From the NCBI GenBank assembly GCA_004352715.1, contig SCFE01000032.1:436615-500614 (forward strand): 64,000 nt of DNA. The letters run 5' to 3'. Both the position numbers and the translations under genes were made by a program. The notes under the pieces were generated by a model, which saw only the letters and a program-made list of their open reading frames with translations, had not been told where the DNA came from and made no database searches. Shown in pieces: positions 49,143 through 60,960 of the stretch. Origin of the DNA: Hofstenia miamia. Taxonomy: Eukaryota; Xenacoelomorpha; Acoela. Every line of letters starts with the position of its first letter. The first letter of the stretch is position 1.

Positions 49143-50893
49143 ATGCTAACCACACAAGAACGATTTTAAATCGTTTTGGAATATCACTCTCTGCAGTCTG
49201 TTATGTCTCTTCAGCGCAAATGGCAGCATGATTTCTCAACAACACCTCCATCCGACAAAACAATATTGTCATTATATACCAAGTTTAAAGAAACTGGNAT
49301 ACACGCCTATATATATATATATATATATAGACATTAAAAGAATAAGCATGCTATAGAAATAAAATTTACCGGACGACCGGTATTACATGTCATCGCCACT
49401 TACCGGCCTCGAGTTTCTCGGCCGGTTCCAATTCTGGCCTATAGCCCGTCTATGGCCACGACCACCTAAGCATATCTAATGGTTAACAATACCTTTGTAT
49501 TCTTTAAATTGGTCTTGGAGCTTTGTTTTTGTATTTTCAAATATTTACTATTTAAGCAAAGGACTACCTTTTAAAAAGTTTAAGGTAAATTAAAAGAAAG
49601 GAAATCAGCCCCTTTAGTGCATAAAGCAGCCTCAGAACATCTTGATAGGTGAACAGCAAATGGAATAATTCCAAAGTTACTTAGGCAGTAATATTCTAGT
49701 TATTTAGCTGTTAGTTAAAATTCTGTATCAACATGTAGTTTTGCCAGAGTTCAAATGTCTCCTCTCTATTATTTTCTATTGGAGATTTTAGCATATTCTT
49801 GACAAAACCCAAATTTTGTAAGTATTCAATATTTCATTNTGATTTCTCAACAACACCTCCATCCGACAAAACAATATTGTCATTATATACCAAGTTTAAA
49901 GAAACTGGTAGTGTGGCAGACGCTAAGAGGAGCGGTCGCCCTAGAGAAATTGATCGGAAAAAGTGGTTAAACAATTCGAAAATAAACCCTCATCGTCTAT
50001 TCGGCGCGTTTCGCGTGAGATGGACACATCCATTGGCAGTATCTCAAATATTTTACGTGAGAACAAAATGAAACCTTATGTGTCACGTGTACTTAAAGAA
50101 CTCAGTGTGGAAGACTTCTGCGGCCGCAAGGCAATGTGTGATGAATTGCTGCAGCTTCACCAAGATGAGTTCCTGCTGAATGTGTTTTGGTCCGATGAAG
50201 CTACATTTCATCTAACGGGGCGAGTTAACAAACACAATTGCATCCTTTGGGGCTATGAGAATCCAAACAACTTCACTTCAGTTCCTCGAGCATCTCCTAA
50301 AGTGAATGTTTGAGTGGCAATGTCATCAAGGAAACTCATCGGTCCGTTTTTCTTTTCCAATGAAACGGTGAAATCGGCGGACTATCTGGAAATGCTCCAA
50401 ACTTATTTTATTCCGGAGTTAAAAAGACAACGGTGCTTTAGCCGATCTTTCAACAAGACGGCGCACTACCTCATTGGAGAAGTGATGTCCGGAATTTCTT
50501 GAATTCCACTTTTCCACAGCGTTGGATTGGTCGAGGTGGATGGGTTTCATGGCCTCCAAGAAATCGTGATCTAACTCCCCTTGACTTTTTCTTATGGGGG
50601 AATATTAAGAATCTCGTTTATGCTACTCATCATGAAAATGTTGACAGTCTCAAGCAAGCCATCACAAAAGCCTGCCAAGATGTTGTTCAAGCTATGCTCC
50701 AAAGAACCATAGAAAGCTGCATTTCCCGTTTCACAGTCTGCTCCGCCCAAGGCCCTCAACATATTGAAGGCTTATTGTAATGAAAAACTTGTCTATTTCA
50801 AGTAAAAATAAAAGTTGGATTTGAGTGTTTCTTTAATTTTTGTTTGGTAGTATTGATCATTTCAAATGACGGAGTGATTTAATGAACACCCTG
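49143..50893 (+). pseudogene. DD41D mariner-group transposase, disrupted by an inserted assembly segment
   Basis: From the ATG at 49143 (MLTTQERF, stop) the frame gives LQRKWQHDFSTTPPSDKTIL and LYTKFKETG, the N-terminal HTH of mariner-group transposases. It stops at a single N (49298). Sequence resumes after the N at 49839, where 49841 onward repeats the last 65 bp and then continues GSVADAKRSGRPRE, SSIRRVSREMDTSIGSISNI, VFWSDEATFHLTG, FQQDGALPHW and WPPRNRDLTPLDFFLWGNI. The aspartates are in SDEA, QQDG and TPLD. The last two (codons 50457 and 50583) have 41 residues between them, giving DD41D, the spacing of the rosa/mar6 group. Frameshifts near 49960 and 50460 and stops make it dead. The right end, CATTAAATCACTCC-type and CACCCTG, finishes at 50893 with TA following. 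The left end was not found. Confidence 0.85.
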
Positions 50894-50895
50894 TA

Positions 50896-53800
50896 TATAT
50901 TTTTTTCAATTCAATATTTCAACATTTCTAAACAGTCCACCCCCAATAAAAATCCTGGCTACGCAGGTGTATATGCTTACATATGCATATGCATACATGT
51001 ATATATATTTATAATCATTTTTTAGCATAGAAATCACTAAGGAAAGATGTTTTGTGTTTGACTGAAATGCTAAAGGAAGGACTTTTCTAATTGAAATAAG
51101 TTCACATCAATGTATTTGATGAAGGTGTTTTAGAAACTGTTTATCAACAATGCATAATGTCAACTTTTCAAGGCTTAAACCTAACTCATGATATTTTAGC
51201 TCTCGAAAATGTCAATGAATGAAATAATACATTCATTGCAAAGCAACAATTGTATATATACATTTCATTTAAATGAAAATAAGAAACTTTCAAATGAAAA
51301 CCATTTCAACCTCACCAACAGAATTTTTCAAAATCGTCATTTGCAGGTTGTGTAGTTTTCCATTAGAACTTATTTTTTGATGTAGGTTGAACTCCATTCG
51401 ACGATAGCCTAGCCCACGTTATTAGTAACAAATAACTACTATAAAGAAGGGTCAAAATATTCCCTGGTCTTTAAAATTTCATTGTCAATGTGAAACAAAC
51501 TTCAATTATATTTTTCCTTGAAATTTTCGTGCAACACATAAAAATTATGAATTCTTTAGATTTGTGGGGAAAATAATATGTATTCAGTTTGTGTGAAACT
51601 TTAAAATTGTTTAATTATTTCAGAGCAAGGAAAAATTTGAAATTAAAGAATATTATAATTTGATTGCTATTCTTTAACTATAGACTTTTGCAAATTATAC
51701 TTCACATTATCATCTAGTCATATTGATAACTGGTAAAATAGTTCACTAATTAAAAATGCATTCACAGCTATTAAAAATTTGTCATTTTAGGATTTTTCAT
51801 ATTTGATTGCTGTTTTTTTAAAGCACTACGAAATTTTCAAAAATTTTGATAATTAGTTAGCTATAAAACTTTTTTTATCAAATTGGTGACATTAACTTCT
51901 GGGTAATTATTATGTAATTCTTGGATTCTCATGTAATTATGACACTTTTGATCATTTTCTATGTTCTCTCTAATTTGTAAACTTATTCATAAAGGAATAG
52001 TAATTTGGGACTTCTAAAGAATTAATTAAGATAAACGACTCTGTAAGCGTATTAGAAAATGATTACGGTTAACATTTCTACAGCTATTAAAGTTTATTTT
52101 GTTTGGTATTTTACAAGTATAAGATTTCGCGAAATTATGGATAAAATAATTCTGTACGAAATTTTGTCATTCAATGTAAGTTGTTTTTCTAAGCTATAAT
52201 AGCTTGCCATACACATAAGGTAGCAATGAAATGCAAAGAAAGTTGGGTGATTGGGAAATGAGAAAACATATTTTTTAAATTATGCATGTCTATGAGAACG
52301 AATACTCAATTTTACATTAAAATTTTTTCTGGACATTGTATTTTAAAGAATTAACTTAAGGTAAACACATTTTCTAATTTTGAGGGCGAACATTTCTGAA
52401 TTCTATTAAAATTTAATACTCTGTTGAGGAAGTTTCCATTAAGTATTTATAATTAAAATACAAAATCGCTTAAATTGCGAAGTTTACTTTCACCAAGGAA
52501 AACAAAACATTCGGGAATTAGGAAATTTTGTTACGGTAATATAATAATAATCAATATTCTAAAATTACAGTGGTTTTTGCTGAATTTTTTAAAATAATTG
52601 AGGGAAATTATTCAAAAATCAATTCAAAATTTATACTCTCACACATATCATGTAAATATATTTAACTGAATTAATAGTTTTTTGCAGCCTTTCTACGTCT
52701 AAATCTTCAAATGTTGCGATTTTGAATTATAACGTTTTAGAGTATTCTTTTTAATATCTATTCTTGCAAAACTAAAATGTTTGCACCACTTTTGAATGAA
52801 CTTTTATCTATAATAAGGAATACAAATTTCATTTTCATTTGTTAGGAAATCATTTTAACCCTAAATAACTTTTCTTGAAAAATATTTAAGGATTCGGATC
52901 TTACGAACTAAGATCTGAAAACTCCACAGGATATGGTACTGACTCATCTTTCACTTATACTCTAAAATATAGCTCAGCCGCGATCTCGTTAGACTTGCAC
53001 ACAATGCGTTTCCATATACTTCAAACATCATTATCTCCATGGTGTCATCTTAAAATCATGGGAGGCAGCTTAGTATTTCACAATTATAGATAAAATAGCG
53101 AGATTAGCAATAAATAGGAAATTATAGCAAAATAAATATTTAACCAAAAAAATGTTCTGTAGTTGCATGTAATGGCATTAAAGACTAAACAAAATATTTT
53201 TGGCACTTCAAATTGAGTATGTAGGAGAAGAATTGTACATTATTATTTATATATAATTATTTTTGCATATTTAGTTTCATAATTATTTGCAAAAATCTTT
53301 CCTCTGTTTCTAATATTTCTAGTGTATTATCAGTATACACGTTTTTCAACAAAAAACAGACATTTAATTGAAAAAACTACAAACTATTTGGAAGTTAATG
53401 GATTATGTCACAATACTTTTGTAAAGAGCTGTTTAGGTATAAATTTATTTATAAATTGGCAGACTATCGTTTTTGTTCAAATGTCAAATTGATTATTTGA
53501 AATAATATATTCAACAAATATTTCTTTGTAAAAAAACGTCAAACTCAAAATTTCATTGGGTACCAAAATCAGATGCTTGACATCATCTATGGGTGACTAT
53601 TAGGAAGGACCAAACAACAGGACAGCATAAACTGTTTATACCATATCAATTAACCAAACAGCAAAAATGTGCGAGTTTCTCTCTCAAGAAGAGCTTGTCC
53701 TCATTCTATAAGTCAGTTCCGAAAAACAGTGAAGCCATATAGCTAGACATAACATGGGTGCTAAAAATATGCTAAAGTTTTCCTTACATTTTGATACAAG

Positions 53801-54001
53801 TAGTTGAAAGACAAAACAACAAATATATATACAGCATAAAATAATTTTTGGATTGCTAAAATTGGTAATGAAAATGCAAAAACTATATATTTTTGGTAAT
53901 AATCATTTGCTTTGTGAATTTGACTGTTGAGAGCACATCTTTATTATTGTTTCTGACACAGCAACAATGGATAGAAAATATGTTTGAATAGTAGATTTTA
54001 A
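50896..54001. other. AT-rich DNA, no gene recognised
   Basis: About 3 kb without a convincing coding frame, inverted-repeat element or RNA gene. Short TA runs occur near 51000. Confidence 0.45.
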
Positions 54002-54493
54002 GGAAGCCTTAAAGAAAAACGAATAGAGCCTCCAGTTTGCATTGCCTATCAACCAAATGTGTTAGACAAAGTACTTAGGGACAATAGCTTAAGAATTTGT
54101 GGCAATCAAATCTACTTTACCTGCTGTGAAAACTGGTTCATATCACCGCTGCTGAGTAATTGTGAATAGTTGTGTTAGAATTTTCACAAAGAAAATGTGG
54201 CTTTATCAGATGAAGAAATAATGCGGAGGGATGACATGAAACCGTTGTATACCTCAGCATAGAGGTATTACAAAAAGCATCAAGAGTTCCAAAAATTACA
54301 TTTCAATCATAAATTTAAGTCAAGTAAAATGGAATTTCCGAGCAATAATTGAATTGCTCAGCTTTATTCTTCCGCCAAAAAGAATGCCGAAATTGGAAAA
54401 AGCTTGCAGAATTATTCTGAACAGGTTAGTTTTTGCCTTACAAACCAGTCCTGTATTGAAAACTCTATAAAGGACTCTGCCAATTTGAAGTAA
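54002..54493 (+). pseudogene. Unrecognised decayed coding region
   Basis: One plus-strand frame runs about 164 codons with four stops. It contains RIEPPVCIAYQPNVLDKVLR, NQIYFTCCENWFISPLL, HKENVALSDEEIMRRDDMKP, YYKKHQEFQKLHFNHKFKSS and AEIGKSLQNYSEQVSFC. Charged, balanced composition over this length, unlike the random frames around it, suggests a pseudogene or several fused exons. No family was recognised. Confidence 0.4.
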
Positions 54494-56231
54494 GTATGAG
54501 ATCACTTTTAAATTTATTGCAAATTTGTTAGTTTTGCGCTTTAAATATAAAGTTCTTAAAGTATAATACATATTACTTCATGTGGAACCTTTTTGTTAAA
54601 AATATCAAAATTATTACCATTTTCATTCAATATACACAAAAACTCATAATTCCCCACTGCAAAAATATAAGATTACTAAAAAGTGAATTCCCTAATACTG
54701 CATCTTGAACGCTGTGTAACAAACTACAGGAAACAAATTTTGGAATTCCTCAGTTCATTTAACATATATTATTGTTTTATGAACAAAATTCAAGCATCGA
54801 AAGTGCATAAAAACATCAGTAGGGCTTGGATTCCTTTGATAAGTGATTATTTATTTAGTTTTATTAGTTAAACCCATTTAAAAAATTGATATTGTGGATT
54901 TTGAAATATTTTCCCAATGAAAAACGGAAGCAAACCAAGCGTAAGCAAGACAGCACAAAGTTTAGTATTTAAGCTCAAAATAAATTTAAAAGATTTTGGT
55001 TTGCAAACACTTGCAAAAGGAAATGGGAAGTTCGGCACATCCTATTAAAAAAATATTATATTTGAGATGAAAGGACACCCCCTAGGAAAGATCCTGGGTC
55101 CCCCACGGACTTCTGGTGATTTGAATTTTATTCACAATTAACAAAACTATAAAGAATGAAATAATATATGTTTACTGTTATTACACAATCAAAAGACTTA
55201 ACATAACAGATTAATGGAACAGCCATAGAACAACCAAATTGCTTACAGGACAATGGGATAAGATATATCATCGAAAAATGACATTATTCGTGGGATGAGT
55301 TAGACATGAGACAGAGAACTCTTGCCACATTAGAAGCCTGGTAATAGATGAAAAAAGCTTAAACATTTTTTTGTGAAAATTAATCACTTATTCCAAAATC
55401 GATTTTTTTTGGGGTTGTATGAGCATTAGATCGAATCAGTAAAACCTTTGCCTATATACGACATTAAACCGGATCAATAAAACTCTTAGCTGTATTCGGG
55501 ACTCGTGGGTATGCTCGTACCTGCACATCATAAGATTATGGTCTTCACGTGGTTTTTTCCGGAACCCCACCTTCATCTTAGGCTACAAATTCTATTTGAA
55601 ATCTAGATTGGATGTTTGAACTGGTCACTTTGGAGAAATTCCCTTCATAGCTTTCATAAGAAATCTTAAGAATCATCAGATTAGGAACTAAGACATTATA
55701 TTGTTGAACTATTTCTGCTTCTGATTGATCCCTTATTCTAGGAAACGAATGTAATACGAAGCACTAAGATGTTTTTCGAGTTTGAGAAGGTTTTGGGTAC
55801 ACGGCTTTTAATGTTTATTAAACTTGATAATAGGCCTAATATATAAATTCTTATTTCAAGTCGATATTTTCTGATGAAAGCCGTTTGTCGTATATTTTTC
55901 ACTGATTATGTATCTTTATTTATTGACTATTGTACACTTAGAAACTTTTGAAATGCTAACATGTAGTAACGCCATCTATTGAATAAATTTGATTTAATAA
56001 CTTACTTTGAAGTATGGCGAACGTAACTGTTGGCTGTCGCATTCCAAGCAACTGAAGACATCTAGAAGGACTAGATATAATTCCATGTATGTGATATTTT
56101 TAATTTCCATCAACCAAAATTGTTAGCATCATTCAAAAATTGCATATGAAATTTGTTGAAATACATTTCACAAATTCAAAGTTTTCAATGTATATTTAGG
56201 TATATTTGGTAATATTGCAAAATGACAGCAT
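54494..56231. other. AT-rich DNA, no gene recognised
   Basis: No convincing frame or structure. Bases 55989-56167 reappear at 56846-57024 between two single-N junctions. Confidence 0.45.
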
Positions 56232-56239
56232 ATATATAT

Positions 56240-56538
56240 CAGACTTGTCAACGAGCCTAAATTTGTTTGGCTCGCCTCGGCTCTTTTCTGGACTTTTTCA
56301 ATGAGCCCGCTTAAGCTCGATATTTTTGTTAAAAATATTACGCTCCCAGAATTTTTAAATACCTATTATTTAATAAACATTTCTAAAATATAATTATAAG
56401 AAAAGCACATTGAATGAAAACACAAGAAAAATCTGCATAATCAAATTAAATTTGCTTTGCTTAAAAAAGACTCGTTTTGGGGCTCACAGTATATCCCAAT
56501 ACTCTGCTCAAGCTCAGCTCAGCTCGTTGACAAGTCTG
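56240..56538. mobile_element. MITE with CAGACTTGTCAACGAGC termini inside a TA tract
   Basis: CAGACTTGTCAACGAGC (56240-56256) is repeated exactly in reverse complement at 56522-56538. The 299-bp interior carries further AGCTCAGCTC and GGCTCGCCTCGGCTC motifs near the ends. It sits in a TA repeat, so a target-site duplication cannot be read with certainty (TATATATAT on the left, ATATATATA on the right). CAG...CTG ends favour hAT. Confidence 0.75.
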
Positions 56539-56639
56539 ATATATATATATATATATATAACCGTTTCGATTTGTTAAATCATACAAATTTTGCGGGAATT
56601 ATTAAATTTACAAACAATTACAGTTAATGTTGAAATATA

Positions 56640-57155
56640 TTTATTGAATTCCCTAAAACCTAAAATAAATGTAATAAAGAATTACTTTTTTTGAATGTTC
56701 AGTAATTGTGATCTTTCAGCATGGTTGATCATTATAGCTTCTCCGATTTCGTTCTCATAATTATATTTAAATCTTCTGTTCTTGGTTGGTGCATATGCAT
56801 ATATATTTCTGATCTTAGGGTCCCTAATTTCTCACAATGTCATCNTTGATTTAATAACTTACTTTGAAGTATGGCGAACGTAACTGTTGGCTGTCGCATT
56901 CCAAGCAACTGAAGACATCTAGAAGGACTAGATATAATTCCATGTATGTGATATTTTTAATTTCCATCAACCAAAATTGTTAGCATCATTCAAAAATTGC
57001 ATATGAAATTTGTTGAAATACATTNTCAGCATGGTTGATCATTATAGCTTCTCCGATTTCGTTCTCATAATTATATTTAAATCTTCTGTTCTTGGTTGGT
57101 GCATATGCATATATATTTCTGATCTTAGGGTCCCTAATTTCTCACAATGTCATCA
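56640..57155 (-). mobile_element. Inverted 3' fragment of a Penelope-like element
   Basis: On the minus strand, ATAATGATCAACCATGCTGA and ACTGAACATTCAAAAAA match the plus-strand element's 3' region (58037-58092), along with an IIMRT-like and a GEAIMINHAE-like segment. The same fragment occurs twice (56716-56844 and 57026-57154) because bases 56846-57024, bounded by single Ns, repeat 55989-56167; that duplication is probably an assembly artefact. The inverted piece directly abuts the plus-strand Penelope-like coding sequence, giving a head-to-head arrangement. Confidence 0.65.
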
Positions 57156-58130
57156 CAAAATTTCTTACTATTGCCTGTTAAAATGTAAAATTCATTTTCA
57201 ACAATATTATATATGAGCAAATTGAAGGGATGCTATGGGATCACCCCTTGGACCAGGGATGGCTTGCTTTGCAATGGTCATTGTTGAATCCACATTTGAA
57301 AATGTAAGAATAGTGAATTCTATATGTTACAATCAATATGTTTTTGATTTTTTTTTTGAAAGATCTGATGTCATTGATAATTTCTTATATAATATTAATG
57401 GATGTGTGGAGGAATTGAAGGTAACTTTTAAAAAAGAAGAATGTAACCAATTGAATTTTCTAGATGTGAAAATAACTAAAAGTGAAAAGGATATAGAAAA
57501 TCTCCCTTTCAATAGATAACAAATGCTAATTTATACATTTGATTCAATAAGTAATTTATAGGAAATTTTGAAGAAAAATGATTGTTCACATAGAATTATT
57601 CAAAAGTACATTGAAAAACCAATTATCTCAACACCTAGGCACACCCAAGATCATGTAAAAAATATCATGAAGCCTGTTTATTGGAAACTACCATTCATTG
57701 ATTCAAACATTAAGAAATTTAAAACATATATTTCGTCAATTGATAAAAAACTTAAGAAATCGGTGATAAAACCAATATTAACATCCTTAAATACCCAAGA
57801 TATATTCCCGAACAAAGATGCCATCCAAAAAGTGTAGTTTCTTTGGTTGTGTATAAACATGATTGTGAAAAATGTGAATATATTTATATCAGAGAAACTA
57901 AGCGACATTTTATGACAGGAATAAATAAACACCTTTTGGTACACCTAAGATCAGAAATCTATATGAATATACACAAACCAAAATCAGAAAAGTTTGATAT
58001 AATTATGAGAATACCTAATATAAAAATCGGAAAAGCAATAATGATCAACCATGCTGAAAAATGTAAATTTGTGAACATTCAAAAAAGCAGTACTTCTATA
58101 TTAATATATTTTAGGGCATGGAATATATAT
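57156..58130 (+). pseudogene. Penelope-like element: reverse transcriptase fragment and GIY-YIG endonuclease, decayed
   Basis: Plus-strand sequence begins with FIFNNIIYEQIEG and, after a 1-base deletion, MGSPLGPGMACFAMVIVEST, the conserved 'AMGSPLGPxxA' block of Penelope-like reverse transcriptases. The catalytic YVDD is changed to a YVFDFFF-type sequence (~57343). EECNQLNFLDVKI and RIIQKYIEKPIISTP follow. A GIY-YIG-type C-terminus starts in another frame at about 57843: VVYKHDCEKCEYIYIRETKR, HLLVHLRSEI and MINHAEKCKF. The expected YIGET reads YIRET. Several stops and frameshifts make it non-functional, and the N-terminal half of the reverse transcriptase is absent. Confidence 0.85.
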
Positions 58131-58701
58131 ATACAGTACTGGCCAAAAGTTTGGGAACAGTTTACAAATTTAGAAATTTTTGTATTTTACACTAAAAAAC
58201 GCATTGTAGAAACAATATGATAACACCGTGTAGAAAGTAAATAGTTAATTCAGAATAACTCACTAATATTTTGTATGTCCGCCATTATTGGCCAAAAACG
58301 CAGCAATGCGATTTGATATTGACTCGATCAGCTTTCTACAATAATCATCAGTAATCTCTGTGCACCATATCACCTTAATTTGCTCCTTCAGATCGTCAAG
58401 TGATGTGCATTGGCGCTTCCTCAGACAGTTTTTGATGTGATGTCAGCAATTTTCTATGACGTTCAGGTCTGGGGAGTTTTCCGGCCAGTTCTCAAGCAGC
58501 CGAAAGTCTTGTGATGCAATCCACACTGCTTCACAACTTTGGCGCTGTGGCAAGGAGCACCATCTTGTTGTAGTACATACCATGCTGGCCATAAAGTTAG
58601 GATAGTTTTAAAAATCCATTATTGATTAGAAAAAGTTATTTTATTGATACAAGCAAAATGAAGCAAAAAGCAAAATAAACTAAAATAGGTTCACACATCT
58701 T

Positions 58702-59544
58702 TCAGTATTTTGTTGGGCCACCTTTGGCTGCCAAGACCGCAGCAAGACGATCCGGCATGGAGTGGATCAAATTTTGGCAATATTCTGGAGTTATTTCCTG
58801 GCACCATACAATCTTTATTTTATNNNNNNNNNNNNNNNNNNNNNNNNNNNNNNNNNNNNNNNNNNNNNNNNNNNNNNNNNNNNNNNNNNNNNNNNNNNNN
58901 NNNNNNNNNNNNNNNNNNNNNNNNNNNNNNNNNNNNNNNNNNNNNNNNNNNNNNNNNNNNNNNNNNNNNNNNNNNNNNNNNNNNNNNNNNNNNNNNNNNN
59001 NNNNNNNNNNNNNNNNNNNNNNNNNNNNNNNNNNNNNNNNNNNNNNNNNNNNNNNNNNNNNNNNNNNNNNNNNNNNNNNNNNNNNNNNNNNNNNNNNNNN
59101 NNNNNNNNNNNNNNNNNNNNNNNNNNNNNNNNNNNNNNNNNNNNNNNNNNNNNNNNNNNNNNNNNNNNNNNNNNNNNNNNNNNNNNNNNNNNNNNNNNNN
59201 NNNNNNNNNNNNNNNNNNNNNNNNNNNNNNNNNNNNNNNNNNNNNNNNNNNNNNNNNNNNNNNNNNNNNNNNNNNNNNNNNNNNNNNNNNNNNNNNNNNN
59301 NNNNNNNNNNNNNNNNNNNNNNNNNNNNNNNNNNNNNNNNNNNNNNNNNNCCGACGGGCCGCCGTACGTGGGAAGAAAAAGCATAGAATTGTTTTACCAT
59401 TGCTTCATCGGAAAACATCACACGCTCCCATTGTTGCGCTGTCCGCTCTTTATATTTTCTTGCAAACACGAGACGATCTTTCACATTTTTAGCAGATAGC
59501 CGAGGAACACAAGCAGGACGATAAGCACGCAACTTACAATCATC
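58702..59544 (-). pseudogene. Inner Tc1 transposase, partial
   Basis: Minus-strand coding from about 59544 reads LRAYRPACVPRLSAKNVKDR, then WERVMFSDEAMVKQFYAFSS and HVRRPV, which includes the first catalytic aspartate. It enters the 527-N gap and emerges as KIKIVWCQEITPEYCQNLIH and DRLAAVLAAKGGPTKY, the conserved Tc1 C-terminus, with a stop at 58702. The second and third catalytic residues are hidden in the gap. The N-terminal HTH domains that should lie between 59545 and the right end are not recognisable; a GC-rich block occupies their place. Confidence 0.8.
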
Positions 59545-59910
59545 CAGGGGGGGGAGGGATAGATCTGGTGCGAATATAAACTTGTGGGGGGAATTGGGAG
59601 TGAATTGCAGATAAACTGGAGGGCGGGGGACACTGCACCCATCTCTTCATAAAACAATCGGTGTGTATGGATGTCTTTCGAGAGCTTCCGGGTGACTTTT
59701 TGTGATAAAATGAGCGAGTAGAAAAGTGTGTATGCAATGTGTGAGAGAGAAATGATAGGGGAGTACACAGTGGTTGGGCGATGTCTACTTGTGTGAGCGC
59801 TCCACCACGCAGAGCGACGATTTGTGTGGTCAAATAGCTTGAAATACACACGTTTTTTTGCACAGAGTGATAAAAAAAAATGATTTTTTCTGGCCAACAC
59901 GCCTATATAT
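59545..59910. other. GC-rich block replacing the N-terminal half of the inner transposase
   Basis: A run of nine Gs (59548-59556) opens about 360 bp of unusually GC-rich, low-complexity sequence for this window (GGGGGACACTGCACCCATC, GTGTGAGAGAGAAATG, CGGGTGACTTTTTGTG). It ends at TTTTCTGGCCAACACGCCTA before a TA run; ACACGCCTATATATA also follows the single N at 49298. The minus strand is open for 145 codons but is serine/proline/hydrophobic-rich and not transposase-like. Confidence 0.5.
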
Positions 59911-60960
59911 ATATACATACAAATTATGCTACGAGACTTTAATATGATTGGTTCTTATTATATATGCACGTTTGCGAGTAATGCACACACAATTCCGAGA
60001 AATGTGTAAATATCTTATATATGTATAAATATGCTAACTTTATGGCCAGCATGGTATGTTCCGTGAAGCTGCATAATCATGGGAACTTTCTCCTGAATTA
60101 TTTTGAGGTAGGCCTTGGCTGTGACTGTCGCGTTGTAAGGAACAAAATGCAGACCAGCACGCCCATTCGCCATTATAGCACCCCAAATCATCACAGAAGA
60201 TGCTGAGCGGACAGTTTGTTGCGTTTAACGTGTGTTGAATCTTTAGTTTCTTGGTCGTCGAATGTGTTGCCGGTATGATGTAAACTGGTAAATCTTGGAT
60301 TCGTCACTAAACATTACTTGATGCCACATCTCAGGGGTGTAGTGTTGGCATTGCCTACAGAAGCGCAACCGGTCTCGAATGTTCTTTGAAAACAATCGAG
60401 GTTTGGCTGCCGGTTTGCACGATGGAAGGTCAAATGTAGTATTCAATCGACGCTTAATGGTTGATACATTCTGCACTACCGCACCTAGATTTGCTTTGAC
60501 TTCAGAAGATGAAGAGAATGGTTGATTGACGACGTAACGGTTAATGAGATGGTCAGTCTGAGGGGTTGTCACTTTTGGTCTTCCAGACCGCTTGCGAGAG
60601 GAAAAAATTTGCAGTTGCTGATAGTGAGTAACACTTCTGGATACCGAAGATAGTGACAAGCACATTCTAACAGCTATAGCGCGATAATTGTACCCCTCCT
60701 TGTACAAGATATAAATTTGAGCACGCTTTGTTTGTGAATTTTCACTACCACAGACCATATTTCAAACTATAATGATAGTGCTTTTTCAGTGAAAATGTAT
60801 TTTGTGTAAATCTAAAGTTGTGTTATTTTGATTGGTTAAATGAATCTGTTGTAAATTCTAAGAAAAAATTGGGAATTCCAGGAATTTTACGAAGTTTCCA
60901 GGAAATAGCATAAAATACGCCTTAGACAGGTTACTGTTCCCAAACTTTTGGCCAGTACTG

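Larger units (their letters stand above)
58580..60054 (-). mobile_element. Inner Tc1-type transposon nested in the outer one
   Basis: CCATGCTGGCCATAAAGTTA (58580 onward) is repeated in reverse complement at the right end (to 60054); the perfect match is 21 bp. TA flanks both ends (58578-58579 and 60055-60056). Removing the element and one TA rejoins the outer transposase reading (HGTY followed by VLQQDG). It is a distinct family because its termini share only TGGCCA-type similarity with the outer element. A 527-N gap (58824-59350) hides its middle. Confidence 0.95.
58263..60758 (-). pseudogene. Outer Tc1 transposase, split by the nested element
   Basis: From the ATG at 60758 the frame runs 171 codons: an N-terminal HTH (TKRAQIYILYKEGYNYRAIA, SLSSVSRSVTHYQ), the linker RKRSGRPKVTTP, a second HTH (STIKRRLNTTFDLPS) and the first catalytic aspartate in HQVMFSDESKIYQF. 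A stop follows RRPRN. Sequence then continues with SSVMIWGAIMANGRAGLHFV and MIMQLHGTY to 60055. Across the nested element it resumes at 58579 with VLQQDGAPCHSAKVVKQ, then after a frameshift ENWPENSPDLNVIEN and the tail to TKY and a stop at 58263. The D-D-E residues are therefore all present, but stops, a frameshift and the 1.5-kb insertion inactivate it. Confidence 0.9.
58134..60960 (-). mobile_element. Outer Tc1-type transposon with 28-bp perfect inverted repeats
   Basis: The termini 58134-58161 and 60933-60960 are identical inverted repeats starting CAGTACTGGCCAAAAGTTTG. TA flanks each end (58132-58133 and 60961-60962). The element lies within (TA)n DNA just past the Penelope-like remnant. 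Without the nested insertion it would be about 1.35 kb, the usual Tc1 length. It encodes one transposase on the minus strand. Confidence 0.95.

Noticed and set aside
59481-59918. 145-codon minus-strand frame with a C-terminal hydrophobic segment
   Set aside because: Spans the junction between the GC-rich block and the inner Tc1 transposase in the wrong frame; composition is low complexity.
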